Positions 26,267-33,820 of a stretch of DNA of 64,000 nt are shown here, piece by piece. Under the pieces are notes generated by a model. That model saw only the letters and a list, made by a program, of their open reading frames with translations. It did not search any database and was not told the origin of the DNA. How positions within the stretch are numbered: the stretch's first letter is position 1; the number at the start of each line of letters is the position of its first letter. The stretch is from NCBI GenBank assembly GCA_958422185.1, contig CATZNW010000002.1:57294-121293 (forward strand). The letters are read 5' to 3'. The position numbers were made by a program, and so were the translations under genes. This stretch comes from an uncultured Clostridium sp. (lineage in GTDB: Bacteria; Bacillota; Clostridia; Oscillospirales; Acutalibacteraceae).

Positions 26267-26941
26267 ATGAGAATGAGAAGAAAGAAAAATCTGGAATCAC
26301 GCCTTCAGGAATGCAGCCGTTACCTGCTGCCGTGCGATACGGCGGATCTGAATTTTGAGAATGACCGGGAAAATACGGCCCTTTATGATTTAGATAAGAT
26401 CTTTGGCAGGCGCGCGCCGCTCGTGCTGGAGATCGGCTGCGGCAAAGGCGCGTTTGCCTGCGAATATGCAAAGCGAAATCCGGATAAGAATATAATAGCC
26501 GTTGAGAAAGTGGGCAACGTTATCGTTGCCGCCGCGGAGCGCGCAATGCAGGAACATATACCCAACCTGCGGTTTATGAAATGCGCCGCCGAATACCTGC
26601 CCAGATTTATTCCGGCAGGCAGCGTGAGCGGGATATACCTTAATTTCAGCTGCCCGTTTCCGAAAGCGAAATACGCAAAACACCGCCTGACCCATCCTCG
26701 CTTTTTGGATATCTATAAACAGCTTATGGCTGAAAACGCAGTCATCTGCCAGAAAACGGATAATCCGCGCTTTTTTGAGTTTTCAATAGAAAATCTTTCG
26801 CAGGCAGGCTTCTTTCTTTCCAATATAAGCCTGGATCTGCATGCAAGCGGTTATGAGGGCAATATCGTAACGGAATATGAAGAGCGCTTTGCTGCTCAGG
26901 GGCTGCCTATATACCGCTTGGAGGCACGGCTGAAAGGATAG
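26267..26941 (+). CDS. trmB: tRNA (guanine46-N7)-methyltransferase, atypical active-site motif
   Basis: A 224-residue protein with the SAM motif VLEIGCGKGAFACEYAKRNP and the TrmB-type AAEYLPRFIPAGSVSGIYLNF strand. The conserved motif usually reading NFSDPWPK..H.KRR is NFSCPFPKAKYAKHRL here, so the catalytic-loop Asp is Cys. Length and the rest fit TrmB. The start is the ATG at 26267, behind AGGTG; earlier in-frame ATGs lie inside the acetyltransferase gene. Confidence 0.85.
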   Translation: MRMRRKKNLESRLQECSRYLLPCDTADLNFENDRENTALYDLDKIFGRRAPLVLEIGCGKGAFACEYAKRNPDKNIIAVEKVGNVIVAAAERAMQEHIPNLRFMKCAAEYLPRFIPAGSVSGIYLNFSCPFPKAKYAKHRLTHPRFLDIYKQLMAENAVICQKTDNPRFFEFSIENLSQAGFFLSNISLDLHASGYEGNIVTEYEERFAAQGLPIYRLEARLKG

Positions 26942-26951
26942 AAAGGTTTAT

Positions 26952-27440
26952 ATGACCAGAAATTTGAAATTCTTTTTCGGTGTGATATCTGCGTTTTATG
27001 TGCTGGCGCTGATCTATATACTGTTCTTCAGAGGGCGCGGAAATGTTTATATGCAGCAAATGCCGCTTTCCGAGTATATGACATATGCTGTAAATCTTGT
27101 GCCGTTTGAGACCATTAAGGGATTTTGGAATGCCCTGAAAAACCATACGATAAACACGGATATCGCAGTATTCAATATCTTTGGAAATATTGCGCTGTTT
27201 GTGCCGTTCGGTTTTCTTCTGCCCGTTGCTGCAAAACGGCTGCGCGCGCTCTGGAAATGTGCCGCCGTCACGTTTTTTGCCGTTCTTACGGCGGAAATAC
27301 TGCAGCTGTTGCTCAAAGTGGGCAGCTTTGATATTGACGATATTATCCTGAATATGCTGGGCGCCGTAACGGGCTATGCCGTTTTCAGAATCGCTTTTAT
27401 AGTTTATAAAAAAACGCTGAAACCGCGTAATGTAAAGTAA
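26952..27440 (+). CDS. VanZ family membrane protein
   Basis: A 162-residue protein with four hydrophobic segments (about residues 8-26, 70-90, 93-117 and 128-150) and the family pattern NLVPFETI, FNIFGNIALFVPFGFLLP, and SFDIDDIILNMLGAVTGY. VanZ homologues confer low-level teicoplanin tolerance in some settings; most are uncharacterised. It starts 10 bases after trmB. Confidence 0.88.
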   Translation: MTRNLKFFFGVISAFYVLALIYILFFRGRGNVYMQQMPLSEYMTYAVNLVPFETIKGFWNALKNHTINTDIAVFNIFGNIALFVPFGFLLPVAAKRLRALWKCAAVTFFAVLTAEILQLLLKVGSFDIDDIILNMLGAVTGYAVFRIAFIVYKKTLKPRNVK

Positions 27441-27494
27441 AAACTGCAAGATGTAAACCGCTGTGTAAAGCTGAGTTTATGGAACAGCGGGCCT

Positions 27495-27532
27495 CTTTCG
27501 TGTTAAATATAGCTGTAGGTAAAACACGAAAG
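27495..27532 (+). promoter_or_regulatory. Leader hairpin overlapping a ribosome site
   Basis: CTTTCGTGTT at 27495-27504 can pair with AACACGAAAG at 27523-27532. The 3' arm runs into the AAAGGAG ribosome site (27529-27535) of the 19-codon gene, so folding could limit its translation. Confidence 0.45.
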
Positions 27533-27542
27533 GAGAAGAGGT

Positions 27543-27602
27543 ATGAAATATATAAAAGCCCTTGCGGTGCTGATCTTTTACCCGTATTATGCAAAGAAAT
27601 AA
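27543..27602 (+). CDS. 19-residue hydrophobic peptide gene
   Basis: ATG to TAA encodes MKYIKALAVLIFYPYYAKK, a hydrophobic core with basic ends, like a small membrane peptide. Support for translation: AAAGGAG ends seven bases before the ATG, and an intrinsic terminator starts nine bases after the stop, so the message is exactly tailored to this frame. No family is recognised. It could be a stress-induced small membrane protein, a leader peptide or a type I toxin-like peptide; I cannot choose. Confidence 0.55.
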   Translation: MKYIKALAVLIFYPYYAKK

Positions 27603-27610
27603 AAAAGATA

Positions 27611-27638
27611 AAAAAGACTCCCGCCAAGGAGTCTTTTT
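27611..27638 (+). terminator. Intrinsic terminator after the 19-codon gene
   Basis: AAAAGACTCC at 27612-27621 pairs with GGAGTCTTTT at 27628-27637 around a CGCCAA loop. Confidence 0.9.
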
Positions 27639-27766
27639 ATTATGCATATTTAATACTTAAATAGATATATAAATGAAATAATTTAATTTTTAAAAGAGGT
27701 ATTTACATAGAATATTATTAATGATATAATAAAAACAAGGATCATGGATGAAAGGAGGCGTTTAAA

Positions 27767-28150
27767 ATGCAAAATCAGGATAATCTTAAAAAGGGTACTG
27801 CCGAAATGCTTATTCTGCACATGCTCCATAAAGAGGATCTGTATGGTTATCAGATAACCCAGGCGTTCAAAGAAAAAAGTGACGGCAAATATTTCATTCT
27901 TGAAGGCTCGCTGTATAATATCCTGTTCCGCCTCAGCGAAAACGGATATATCAGCGGTTATATCAAACAGGTTGGAGTTAAGCGCAAAAGAAGATATTAT
28001 CATCTGGAAGAAAAGGGCAGACTCTATTATCTGCAGCTTTTAAACGACTATGATAAAGTGTGTGAAACGGTAAGCAGGATCCTGGACAGGGATAGTGACG
28101 CTGATATGTATGCGCAAAGGCTTAAAGAAAGAAATCAGGATATATCTTAG
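27767..28150 (+). CDS. PadR family transcriptional regulator
   Basis: A 127-residue winged-helix protein: GTAEMLILHMLHKEDLYGYQI (residues ~11-31), FILEGSLYNILFRLSENGYI and KRRYYHLEEKGRLYY, followed by a short helical dimerisation segment. Small PadR proteins repress nearby membrane or efflux genes until a ligand binds. AAGGAGG precedes the ATG by eight bases. The next gene starts inside its last codons, a typical PadR-HAAS layout. Confidence 0.92.
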   Translation: MQNQDNLKKGTAEMLILHMLHKEDLYGYQITQAFKEKSDGKYFILEGSLYNILFRLSENGYISGYIKQVGVKRKRRYYHLEEKGRLYYLQLLNDYDKVCETVSRILDRDSDADMYAQRLKERNQDIS

Positions 28151-28505
28151 CGATATAAAATACCTGATGCCGGGAGACAGCGGCACAAAAAGAAAATATC
28201 TCAGCGGCTTAAAGGAAGAAATACTGGATTTCGCCTCTGAGAACGAAGATGCGTCCATTGCCGATATAACAGAGCACTTTGGCGAAAAGGAAACGGTTGC
28301 CAGGTTATATATGGACACTCTGGACGTAAAAACGGTTAAAAGGAAGCTCAATATCAAAAGAGCTGTCACTGCGGGTTTACTTATTGCTATTATTATTTGG
28401 GGTGTTTTGGCGTCAATCGGCGCTGCAGTTTCAAGAACAGAAGAAAAGAATTGGTATGTTGTTTTACAACAATCCGGAGAGGAAGTACAAAGTGAAATTT
28501 ATTAA
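28110..28505 (+). CDS. Small membrane protein with HAAS-like N-terminal domain
   Basis: A 131-residue protein: a soluble N-terminus (IRIYLSDIKYLMPGDSGTKR through KYLSGLKEEILDF, residues ~8-70) resembling the HAAS-type domain found with PadR regulators, then one membrane helix (RAVTAGLLIAIIIWGVLASI, ~88-110) and a short outside tail. It overlaps the padR gene by 41 bases. I take the ATG at 28110; the upstream GTG is less plausible. Relatives are thought to be partners of PadR in membrane-stress control; the role here is inferred. Confidence 0.65.
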   Translation: MRKGLKKEIRIYLSDIKYLMPGDSGTKRKYLSGLKEEILDFASENEDASIADITEHFGEKETVARLYMDTLDVKTVKRKLNIKRAVTAGLLIAIIIWGVLASIGAAVSRTEEKNWYVVLQQSGEEVQSEIY

Positions 28506-28962
28506 AACATTTTCAGTAATATTTTTGTCCTTAATTCTTTGCGCTTTTGCTCCCTTTAATGCTCTTGCGCAAAACATCGACACAACTGATACGGACATTC
28601 AGTATTTTGATGATGGTAGTTATCTTATAACAGAGAGTGAAAACAGTATAAATCTTTTTAGTTCTGGTACCAAAAGACATACAAAAACCGCCACATATTA
28701 TAACGGAAATGATGAAAGACAATGGAGTGCCACTCTGACAGCGGTATTTTCATACACTGGTAGTTCAGTAACATGTACAAGCGCCTCTACTTCATATACG
28801 ATTTATGATAGTGCATGGAAAATGAAAGAGGCGACTGCCTCGAAATCTGGAGGGACTGCTACGGGCGAATTTATAGCAAAAAAATACTGGCTGGGAATCA
28901 TTACAAAAACTATTCCAATGAAGATAATTACTATTTGTGATAATAACGGCAATATAACCTGA
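28492..28962 (+). CDS. Secreted protein of unknown function
   Basis: A 156-residue protein starting at GTG (28492) behind GGAGAGGAAG. Residues 1-25 form a signal peptide ending ALA-Q. The mature part is Ser/Thr/Tyr-rich with a beta-rich look (TATYYNGNDERQWSATLTAV, then FSYTGSSVTCTSASTSYTIY). Two cysteines occur in the mature region, at TCTS and ICDN. The gene overlaps the HAAS-like gene by 14 bases, so regulator, membrane protein and secreted protein form one operon. I do not recognise a named family. Confidence 0.75.
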   Translation: MKFIKTFSVIFLSLILCAFAPFNALAQNIDTTDTDIQYFDDGSYLITESENSINLFSSGTKRHTKTATYYNGNDERQWSATLTAVFSYTGSSVTCTSASTSYTIYDSAWKMKEATASKSGGTATGEFIAKKYWLGIITKTIPMKIITICDNNGNIT

Positions 28963-28990
28963 GTGCCGGAAAATGCTTATGTTTCACACC

Positions 28991-29191
28991 AAAGGCTCCC
29001 GAAAGGGAGCCTTTCAGCGTGTAGAAAAAGGCATGATTCAAGAAAAGATCGCAATCCTACACGCTGGGCAGACTGCGAGAAATCGAGATAAATTTTGTTT
29101 TCTTGCGAGCGGGAGCCGTACAAAGGTACTGCCTCCGAGCAAAAAACAAAAAGCGCAAATGCCGCTCAAACCTTTGGTTTAAGCGGCATTT
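28991..29191 (+). repeat. Structured ~200-base intergenic repeat, copy 2
   Basis: It has the same architecture and length as copy 1: outer hairpin AAAGGCTCCC/GGGAGCCTTT (28991-29014), CAGCGTGTA at 29015-29023 with TACACGCTG at 29058-29066, the GAGAAATCGAG motif, the GTAC-AAAG-GTAC hairpin, and a terminal stem (29157-29172 with 29176-29191). The core aligns gap-free to copy 1. Both outer stems have different sequences from copy 1 but remain paired. It lies 28 bases downstream of the secreted-protein gene, on its strand. Confidence 0.85.
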
Positions 29192-29330
29192 AATCTTTAT
29201 GAAACATTTTTTGGCACAGACCATGCGAACATCGGTCTCAACAAAAGTTTTTTGATAATCTTAAAATAAATTTATGTTTTTATATCCATTTTTATCAATG
29301 CGCGTTTTATCCGACATTATCGACAGTCTG

Positions 29331-29357
29331 AAAGGCTCCCTTTAGGGAGCCTTTTTT
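29331..29357 (+). terminator. Terminator with the same stem as the repeat's first hairpin
   Basis: AAAGGCTCCC-TTTA-GGGAGCCTTT followed by TTT, in the convergent gap before cysK. The ten-base arms are identical to those at 28991-29014, so copy 2 is bracketed by two copies of one hairpin. The 29192-29330 stretch between holds nothing else I can name. Confidence 0.8.
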
Positions 29358-29365
29358 ATATCGCC

Positions 29366-30289
29366 TCAGCCGAAAATCCCCGTTGAAAGGTAACGGTCGC
29401 CGGTATCCGGCAGCAGAACGATTATATTTTTGCCTGAAAATTCCGCGCGCTTTGAGATCTCAACAGCAGCCCACGCCGCGCAGCCGCTTGAAATGCCTAC
29501 CAGTATTCCCTGCGTTTTGGCGATCTTGTTTGCAAAATCATATGCCGCCTCGTTCGTGCAGGTAAGCACTTCGTCGATAATGCCGGTGTTCAGCGTTTTC
29601 GGAACGAAACCGGCGCCGATGCCCTGTATCTTATGCGCTCCGCCGTGTCCTTCCGTCAAAACCGGCGAGGACGCCGGCTCCACGCCGATAATCTTTATAT
29701 CCGGATTCTGCTCTTTCAGGTATTTTCCAACGCCGCTTATCGTGCCGCCGGTTCCGATTCCGGCAACAAAGGCGTCGATCCCGCCGTTTGTGTCGCGCCA
29801 GATCTCCGGCCCCGTTGTTTCATAATGCGCCTGCGGATTTGCCGGATTTTCAAACTGGCCGGGAATAACCGCGCCGTAAATGCTTTTTTTCAGTTCGTTT
29901 GCCTTTTCAATGGCGCCGCTCATGCCCTTTGCGCCGTCAGTCAGCACCACCTCGGCGCCGAAAGCCGCAACAAGCTGCCTACGCTCAACGCTCATGGTCT
30001 CCGGCATCGTAAGGATAACTTTGTATCCGCGCGCCGTACCCACCGCCGCAAGACCTATGCCGGTGTTGCCGGACGTAGGCTCAATAATGGTTGCGCCGGG
30101 TTTTAAAGCGCCGCTTTTTTCCATTTCAGTTATCATCTTATAAGCAACTCTGTCTTTTACCGAGCCGGCAGGATTGAAATATTCCAGTTTCGCAAGGATA
30201 TTTGCTCCTGCGCCCGTTTCCTTTGCCAGTGCTTCCAGGCGTATCATGGGCGTGCCGCCTATCAGTTCGGTCATATCTTGATATACCAT
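29366..30289 (-). CDS. cysK: Cysteine synthase (O-acetylserine sulfhydrylase)
   Basis: A 307-residue PLP enzyme of normal length: LIGGTPMIRL at residues ~9-18, the PLP lysine in NPAGSVKDRVAYKMI, the substrate loop PTSGNTGIGLA, and GTGGTISGVGKYLK. It makes cysteine from O-acetylserine and sulfide. No cysE is adjacent. It appears to be a single-gene unit. Confidence 0.95.
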   Translation of the reverse strand: MVYQDMTELIGGTPMIRLEALAKETGAGANILAKLEYFNPAGSVKDRVAYKMITEMEKSGALKPGATIIEPTSGNTGIGLAAVGTARGYKVILTMPETMSVERRQLVAAFGAEVVLTDGAKGMSGAIEKANELKKSIYGAVIPGQFENPANPQAHYETTGPEIWRDTNGGIDAFVAGIGTGGTISGVGKYLKEQNPDIKIIGVEPASSPVLTEGHGGAHKIQGIGAGFVPKTLNTGIIDEVLTCTNEAAYDFANKIAKTQGILVGISSGCAAWAAVEISKRAEFSGKNIIVLLPDTGDRYLSTGIFG

Positions 30290-30382
30290 TTATATTACCA
30301 CCGTTTCGTTTAAAAGTATTATGCCCGCTGCCAGCGGTGTGCTTTAATATATTTTAACCTGAATTGCCGCTTTTATTGCGTA

Positions 30383-30712
30383 TCATTGTTTCGGCACTGC
30401 CGTGAAAAGCACAAGATCTTCATTTCCCGTATTTATGATACTGTGGCTGCTGCCCTTGGGGCAGTAGTGGCATACGCCGGGCGTGAGGATCTCCTCTTCG
30501 CCGTTGCAGACCGCCTTGCCGCTGCCGCTTAAAACATAGTTTATATCGCTGCCCTCTGTATGGGCGTGCGTGCCTATGGACGAGCCTTTCGGAAGGCGGC
30601 TTATCATTATCCTGTTATTGCCGTCAAAAAACATTTTTGATATAACTTCTCCGGCACCGCCGTTAAGGTTTTGTATGGCAACATCTTTCGTTTTTTCAAA
30701 ATCTATAAGCAT
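30383..30712 (-). CDS. Cupin domain protein
   Basis: A 109-residue single cupin: motif 1 GTHAHTEGSDINYVLSGSG and motif 2 around PGVCHYCPKGSSHSIIN, with the expected His residues for a metal site. The ligand or reaction is unknown. It lies 35 bases downstream of rsmE and could be the last gene of an ogg-rsmE-cupin operon. Confidence 0.85.
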   Translation of the reverse strand: MLIDFEKTKDVAIQNLNGGAGEVISKMFFDGNNRIMISRLPKGSSIGTHAHTEGSDINYVLSGSGKAVCNGEEEILTPGVCHYCPKGSSHSIINTGNEDLVLFTAVPKQ

Positions 30713-30747
30713 AAGCTTTACTCCTGTTTTTGATTTAAATATCCATG

Positions 30748-31473
30748 TTATTCAAGATTGCCGGTCAGCAGCATTATTGCGGTCAGCGCCGCAACCGGCG
30801 CGGTCTGCGTTCTTAAGATACGCTTGCCCAGTGTTGCCTGAACTGCTCCGTTTTCTTTTAAAAATTCAACCTCGTCTTTTTCAAATCCACCCTCCGGGCC
30901 TATAAATATCGCGGCGCTTTTGGCGCCTTTTTTTATTATATGCGTAAGCGGCAGGCCGCCGCCCTCGTAAAATACGATCTTTAAATCGGCGCGGCATTCA
31001 TTAACGGCAGTTTTAAGATCTGTCATTTTTTTTACTTCGGGCACAATCCCGCGCCCACTCTGCTGCGCCGCCTCAAGCGCGATCTTGTTGTATCTCTGCC
31101 GCTTTTTCTCCGCCTGCTTTTCCTGCGGGCGGCTGACGCACCTCTTGGTCAGAACAGGAATGATCTCGCAAACGCCAAGCTCGGTGCATTTCTGAATAAC
31201 GTCCTCCAGCTTATCGCCTTTAGGCACAGCCTGATAGACCGAAACTTTAATGTCCGGCTCGCTGTCCGACGCCTGCTTGTAACAGACGGAAAGCACAACG
31301 CCGTCTTTGGAAATATCGTCTATCATACAGCCGTAATCATTGCCGTCGCCCGTGCAGACGGTGATCATATCGCCCTTTTTCATTCTCAGGCTGCGAGCAA
31401 GGTGACGGCTCTGCTCTTCATCAAGATAGATCTTATCCGAACGGCCGTCATAATCAGTAAAAAGTTTCTGCAT
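30748..31473 (-). CDS. rsmE: 16S rRNA (uracil1498-N3)-methyltransferase
   Basis: A 241-residue SPOUT methyltransferase: an N-terminal PUA-like domain (LDEEQSRHLARSLRMKKGD) and the C-terminal knot with FIGPEGGFEKDEVEFL and LGKRILRTQTAPVAAL. It methylates U1498 of 16S rRNA. It follows ogg by 12 bases on the minus strand. Confidence 0.94.
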   Translation of the reverse strand: MQKLFTDYDGRSDKIYLDEEQSRHLARSLRMKKGDMITVCTGDGNDYGCMIDDISKDGVVLSVCYKQASDSEPDIKVSVYQAVPKGDKLEDVIQKCTELGVCEIIPVLTKRCVSRPQEKQAEKKRQRYNKIALEAAQQSGRGIVPEVKKMTDLKTAVNECRADLKIVFYEGGGLPLTHIIKKGAKSAAIFIGPEGGFEKDEVEFLKENGAVQATLGKRILRTQTAPVAALTAIMLLTGNLE

Positions 31474-31485
31474 GGATTCACCGCC

Positions 31486-32304
31486 TTATAAATGGTTGCG
31501 CGCCCAGTGAAAAAGATACTGCTGCGCTATGCCCTCATAGCCGTTAAAGCATTCGGGCAGTCCGTCCGGGTAGTATGGAAGCACCCGTTTCATCCAAACG
31601 TCAACGGGGAAACAGCGTATAAACTGAAAGCCGAAAAGCAGCGCGCAGTTTGCTACTTTCTCTCCGACGCCGTAGATAGAAAGCAGCGCCTTTTTCGCAC
31701 CGTCAAGATCCATTGCCTTTATCGCGGCCAGATCTGTCTTTCCGCTTTCAATATCGTCCGCAAGCTTTTTAACGTATTTGGCGCGGTAACCCATGCCCAC
31801 CGCCTCAAGATCCGCAACGGAAATCGCATGCAGCGTTTTACTACTCGGAAACGCATGCCACCCGGGGCGGATCTCGTCTCCGTATGTATTGCAAAGCCGC
31901 TTTATTATGCCTTTTATGCGCTTAATGTTGTTCTGCTGGCTTATAACAAAGGAAACAAGCGCCTCCCACGGTTCCTGATTCAGTATTCTTATGCCGTAAT
32001 ATTCGTCAATCGTTTCCCGCACAAGCGGATCCTCTTTCAGCTTTTCGCATATGGCGGCATAATCCCGGTCAAGGTCAAAATAATTGCGCCACACGTTTTG
32101 AAAGTCTTCCGCAGAGGCGCCTTTTAAGATGAACATTCCGTTATCCTCTTTGATGTTAAGATATTTTCCGTATGCTACGCCGCTCCAAGAGCCGTCTTCC
32201 TGTTTTTCCCAGCGAAAGGCTTCGCCGCAGTCAAGGGTAAGCGGCAGATTCAGACATTTAATATCTTTTAAAATGATACCGTTTTTGCTCTCCTCAATTA
32301 TCAT
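31486..32304 (-). CDS. ogg: 8-oxoguanine DNA glycosylase (OGG family)
   Basis: A 272-residue HhH-GPD glycosylase. The N-terminal OGG domain has LPLTLDCGEAFRWEKQEDGS; the helix-hairpin-helix reads LLSIYGVGEKVANCALLFG with the catalytic lysine, and CFPVDVWMKRVL holds the conserved aspartate. It removes oxidised guanine and nicks the strand. The size and order are those of bacterial OGG1-like proteins rather than AlkA. Confidence 0.9.
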   Translation of the reverse strand: MIIEESKNGIILKDIKCLNLPLTLDCGEAFRWEKQEDGSWSGVAYGKYLNIKEDNGMFILKGASAEDFQNVWRNYFDLDRDYAAICEKLKEDPLVRETIDEYYGIRILNQEPWEALVSFVISQQNNIKRIKGIIKRLCNTYGDEIRPGWHAFPSSKTLHAISVADLEAVGMGYRAKYVKKLADDIESGKTDLAAIKAMDLDGAKKALLSIYGVGEKVANCALLFGFQFIRCFPVDVWMKRVLPYYPDGLPECFNGYEGIAQQYLFHWARNHL

Positions 32305-32711
32305 GATCTGTATAATTTCTCCCTGCTTTGTTCACCAGAATTATATCATATTATACATGTTTTAGGAATATCAAAATCAGCAAATTCACTAAAAAATTCT
32401 GTAATAATTTGTAACTTTACAAAATGTTGAAAACTCTGTGTAAACTATTGAAAACTGCCCTTATTTTGCTTAAATTTAACTTTTCAACAGCAAAATAACA
32501 CCTAAACAAGCCGTTTTTGGCCATACTTTTTAACATTTTCAACATCGTTTTAAACATTTTTATCATGTAAAACCGTGTATACTTCTTGTTATCAAAAAGC
32601 CTTGTCAAGCATTATTTTATTGCATTTTTAACCAAAAATCAATATTCGCAAAATTGTATAAATTCAGGTAAAAGATCCAACACTATCTGTATAAAAAATG
32701 AAAGGACAAGA
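32305..32711. other. AT-rich divergent gap with repeated TTTTCAACA-type 9-mers
   Basis: About 400 bases between ogg and the next plus-strand gene. TTTTCAACA occurs at 32481 and 32536 and, inverted, at 32425, with a near match at 32447. A perfect 9-base inverted repeat, TTATTTTGC/GCAAAATAA, spans 32461-32498. These 9-mers differ by one base from the DnaA-box variant TTTTCCACA. I do not see a clear promoter for ogg within it. Confidence 0.4.
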
Positions 32712-32981
32712 ATGATGATTAAAGGCGTTAATAAACAGGTGCTGGAAGTTACAAACACCGAAAATCCTTACTTTGAAAAGATCGTTTTTTTTGTTAAGCC
32801 GGAATATGTAAACGGCGACGGGGAAAAATTAAAAAAAGAAGCGCGCCTTTTGGCAAAAACAGCCGGGAAACCTCCGCGCGCAAGAAAAACAAAGCGCGAG
32901 ATCCGCTATATCTGTATTCAGAGCGCGCTTTGCGTGGGCGCTGGAATAGCGATCACGTTTCTTTTAAATTACTTTACCTGA
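32712..32981 (+). CDS. Small conserved-looking membrane protein upstream of sleB
   Basis: An 89-residue protein: an N-terminal soluble part (KQVLEVTNTENPYFEKIVFF then VKPEYVNGDGEKL), a basic central segment (KPPRARKTKREIRY) and one C-terminal membrane helix (ICIQSALCVGAGIAITFLLN). I take the ATG at 32712, behind AAAGGA; the frame upstream is not coding-like. It precedes sleB by 62 bases and may be co-expressed during sporulation. No family name is known to me. Confidence 0.65.
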   Translation: MMIKGVNKQVLEVTNTENPYFEKIVFFVKPEYVNGDGEKLKKEARLLAKTAGKPPRARKTKREIRYICIQSALCVGAGIAITFLLNYFT

Positions 32982-33043
32982 CAGGCGATCTGATCTCCCC
33001 GAAAAGGCGGAATATAGCTTAGAATGAAAGGAAATGTTTTAAA

Positions 33044-33757
33044 ATGACGGTATATAAGGCTTTCAGAAACTTTTATATCTTTCTTATTTCTGTTGCCGTT
33101 GCGCTCGGCGCCGTGGGCGGCGGTTATCTTGCATATGAACTGTGCTATCCGAACGGCGGCGACGCGGCTTATGTTTTATCCAAATACGGGTCAACGGGAA
33201 ACGAGGTAAAAACGCTTCAGCAAAAGCTTAAGGATCTTGGCTTTTATAACGGCAGTGTGGACGGTGTTTTCGGTTCGCAGACCCAGTCGGCCGTCCGCAG
33301 CTTTCAGCGCAGCGTCGGAATCACGGCGGACGGTATTGCGGGCCCTACCACGCTGCTCTATCTTGGGCTGGATACCGGCTCAAGCAGCCCCTCTACCCAG
33401 TATTCAAGCTCTGATGTTCAGCTGCTTGCAAAAGTTATCTCGGCTGAGGCAAGGGGAGAGAGCTATGAAGGTCAGGTGGCAGTCGGCGCCGTAGTGCTGA
33501 ACCGTGTTGCGCACCCTTCTTTTCCGGACAGCATCAGCGGTGTGGTCTATCAGGCAGGCGCGTTCTCATGCGTTTATGACAGCAACTGGAACGAGCCGGT
33601 TGCCGAGTCGTCAAAGCGCGCGGCTATCGACGCCATAAACGGCTGGGATCCTACGGGCGGCGCGGTGTTCTATTTCAATCCAGATAAAACAAATGATCAG
33701 TTTATGCACTCGCGTCCCGTTATCACGATCATAGGCAATCACAGGTTCTGCAGCTGA
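33044..33757 (+). CDS. sleB: Spore cortex-lytic enzyme SleB-like
   Basis: A 237-residue exported protein: an N-terminal membrane/signal segment (residues ~10-32), a peptidoglycan-binding domain (VKTLQQKLKDLGFYNGSVDG to GITADGIAGPTTLLYLGL, ~55-110), and a C-terminal hydrolase domain (LLAKVISAEARGESYEGQVA with the catalytic Glu, then VGAVVLNRVAHPSFPDSISG, ~127-237). SleB is a lytic transglycosylase that degrades spore cortex at germination. It is the main evidence that the organism makes spores. Confidence 0.9.
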   Translation: MTVYKAFRNFYIFLISVAVALGAVGGGYLAYELCYPNGGDAAYVLSKYGSTGNEVKTLQQKLKDLGFYNGSVDGVFGSQTQSAVRSFQRSVGITADGIAGPTTLLYLGLDTGSSSPSTQYSSSDVQLLAKVISAEARGESYEGQVAVGAVVLNRVAHPSFPDSISGVVYQAGAFSCVYDSNWNEPVAESSKRAAIDAINGWDPTGGAVFYFNPDKTNDQFMHSRPVITIIGNHRFCS

Positions 33758-33784
33758 CGCAGAATGTATAAAATAGTTTGAAAT

Positions 33785-33820
33785 AAAGCGGGAACTTGCA
33801 AAATGCGGTTCCCGTTTAAT
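33785..33820. terminator. Terminator between sleB and the LysR gene
   Basis: CGGGAAC at 33789-33795 pairs with GTTCCCG at 33808-33814, with A-rich and T-rich flanks, in a convergent gap. Confidence 0.7.
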
